Shown here piece after piece: positions 63,399-64,000 of a DNA stretch of 64,000 nucleotides. The stretch is from Veillonella denticariosi JCM 15641. GTDB taxonomy: Bacteria > Bacillota > Negativicutes > Veillonellales > Veillonellaceae. The notes under the pieces are model-generated. The model was not told where the DNA came from, searched no databases, and worked only from the letters and a program-made list of their open reading frames with translations. Position 1 is the stretch's first letter; each line of letters begins with the position of its first letter. The stretch is from the NCBI RefSeq assembly GCF_002959855.1, contig NZ_PPDB01000004.1:33097-97096 (forward strand), in the 5' to 3' direction. The translations under genes and the position numbers were made by a program.

Positions 63399-63983
63399 AT
63401 GAGTAATAAAGTAGGAACAACAATTGTAAAAGAAATTTTAGACTGGATATACGCCATCGCATTGGCACTTGTTATTGCCATGGTCATTCATATCTTTTTG
63501 ATTCAGCCTACCCGCGTATCAGGCGAATCGATGGAGGATACATTACATAATGGACAATATCTGATCGTTACAAAATGGCATCATATTATGAATGAAATGC
63601 CGGATTACGGTCAAATCGTTATCATCGACAGTCGTGTCAATCGGGAACGCACATGGGTGGATGATGTGAAAGAACCGTTGATGAATTACGCGTCCGTGTT
63701 CAGCAAGTCTGCTCAGACTAATGATGTATGGGTAAAGCGTGTTATCGGCCGTCCCGGCGATGTGTTGGAATTTAAGGATGGTCATGTGTGGCGTAATGGA
63801 CAGGAATTGCAGGAACCTTATATTAAGGAACATAATATAAACTATACGCGTTCCACTCCGGTGACTGTACCGGAAGGGCATGTGTTTGTTATGGGGGATA
63901 ATCGCAATCACTCCAGCGACAGCCGCTTTATCGGCCCTGTACCGATAGACCATGTGTTAGGATTCGTATCCTATGCAATTTAA
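63399..63983 (+). CDS. lepB: signal peptidase I
   Basis: Membrane serine protease that removes signal peptides. 194 residues, one N-terminal membrane segment (about 13-36), catalytic Ser44 in VSGESMEDTL and Lys113 in WVKRVIGRPGD, and MGDNRNHSSDSR near the C-terminus. The single-membrane-span form is the Gram-positive type, although the organism needs it to export many outer-membrane proteins encoded nearby. It ends 17 bases before the window edge. Confidence 0.95.
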   Translation: MSNKVGTTIVKEILDWIYAIALALVIAMVIHIFLIQPTRVSGESMEDTLHNGQYLIVTKWHHIMNEMPDYGQIVIIDSRVNRERTWVDDVKEPLMNYASVFSKSAQTNDVWVKRVIGRPGDVLEFKDGHVWRNGQELQEPYIKEHNINYTRSTPVTVPEGHVFVMGDNRNHSSDSRFIGPVPIDHVLGFVSYAI

Positions 63984-64000
63984 ATAATATAATACAATAT

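Noticed and set aside
1-64000. tRNA, rRNA, CRISPR arrays, insertion sequences or prophage
   Set aside because: Reading through the window, no cloverleaf, repeat-spacer array, transposase or phage structural gene was found; composition and gene order are continuous.

Overview
The window reads as a chromosomal segment of a diderm Firmicute of the class Negativicutes, most likely Veillonella or a close relative. The evidence is a Bacillus/Clostridium-like housekeeping order (S1 protein tail - ppx - tilS - hpt - ftsH, then birA - coaX - dusB - greA - lysS) on the same strand as a complete Gram-negative outer-membrane and lipopolysaccharide programme, with strong AGGAGG ribosome sites and TTG/GTG starts typical of low-GC Firmicutes. 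I see no prophage, insertion sequence, CRISPR array, rRNA or tRNA. All genes but one (the ThrE-type exporter at 4.8-6.1 kb) are on the + strand.

Layout. 0-11.3 kb: nucleotide salvage, tRNA modification, FtsH protease, biotin ligase (with a candidate BirA operator), pantothenate kinase, GreA (behind a promoter-terminator leader) and lysyl-tRNA synthetase. 11.3-15.4 kb: a long AT-rich regulatory region, then ornithine decarboxylase (speF) and ornithine/putrescine antiporter (potE). 15.4-18.5 kb: a purine (guanine-type) riboswitch whose terminator competes directly with the aptamer P1 helix, followed by an NCS2 purine permease and guanine deaminase; the logic looks like a guanine-induced ON switch for guanine catabolism. 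18.6-25.6 kb: a CDF-like transporter, serS, transaldolase/FSA-type aldolase, GlpX fructose bisphosphatase, MurA, and an MreB/Mbl paralogue with a very basic N-terminal extension. 25.7-29.5 kb: three exported proteins (AMIN plus NAGPA-like, a small biotinyl-like barrel without the acceptor lysine, and a SpoIVB-type S55 protein).

29.5-60.5 kb is an almost uninterrupted outer-membrane biogenesis cluster: mlaE-mlaF-mlaD (MlaD with a C-terminal barrel-like domain), tolC, tamB, bamA, three tandem Skp/OmpH-like genes, lpxD, an LpxL-like acyltransferase, lpxC, fabZ, lpxA, lpxI, lpxB, msbA, waaA, lpxK, kdsB, kdsA, kdsD, kdsC, a second LpxL-like acyltransferase, lptC, lptA, lptB and one LptF/G-type permease. 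Together these make lipid A-Kdo2, flip it (MsbA), extract and move it across the periplasm (Lpt), insert outer-membrane proteins (BamA, Skp-like chaperones) and move phospholipids (Mla, TamB). LptD, LptE and a second LptF/G are not in this window. 60.6-64 kb: a DUF3084 coiled-coil membrane protein, a YqgF-like nuclease, a YitT-family membrane protein and signal peptidase I.

The observations most worth following up are the ON-type guanine riboswitch, the greA (and dusB) leader terminators, the BirA box overlapping the birA promoter, the basic extension on the MreB paralogue, the structured regulatory region and possible leader peptide before speF, and short tandem repeats placed at promoter elements. 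All structure and promoter calls are by eye.
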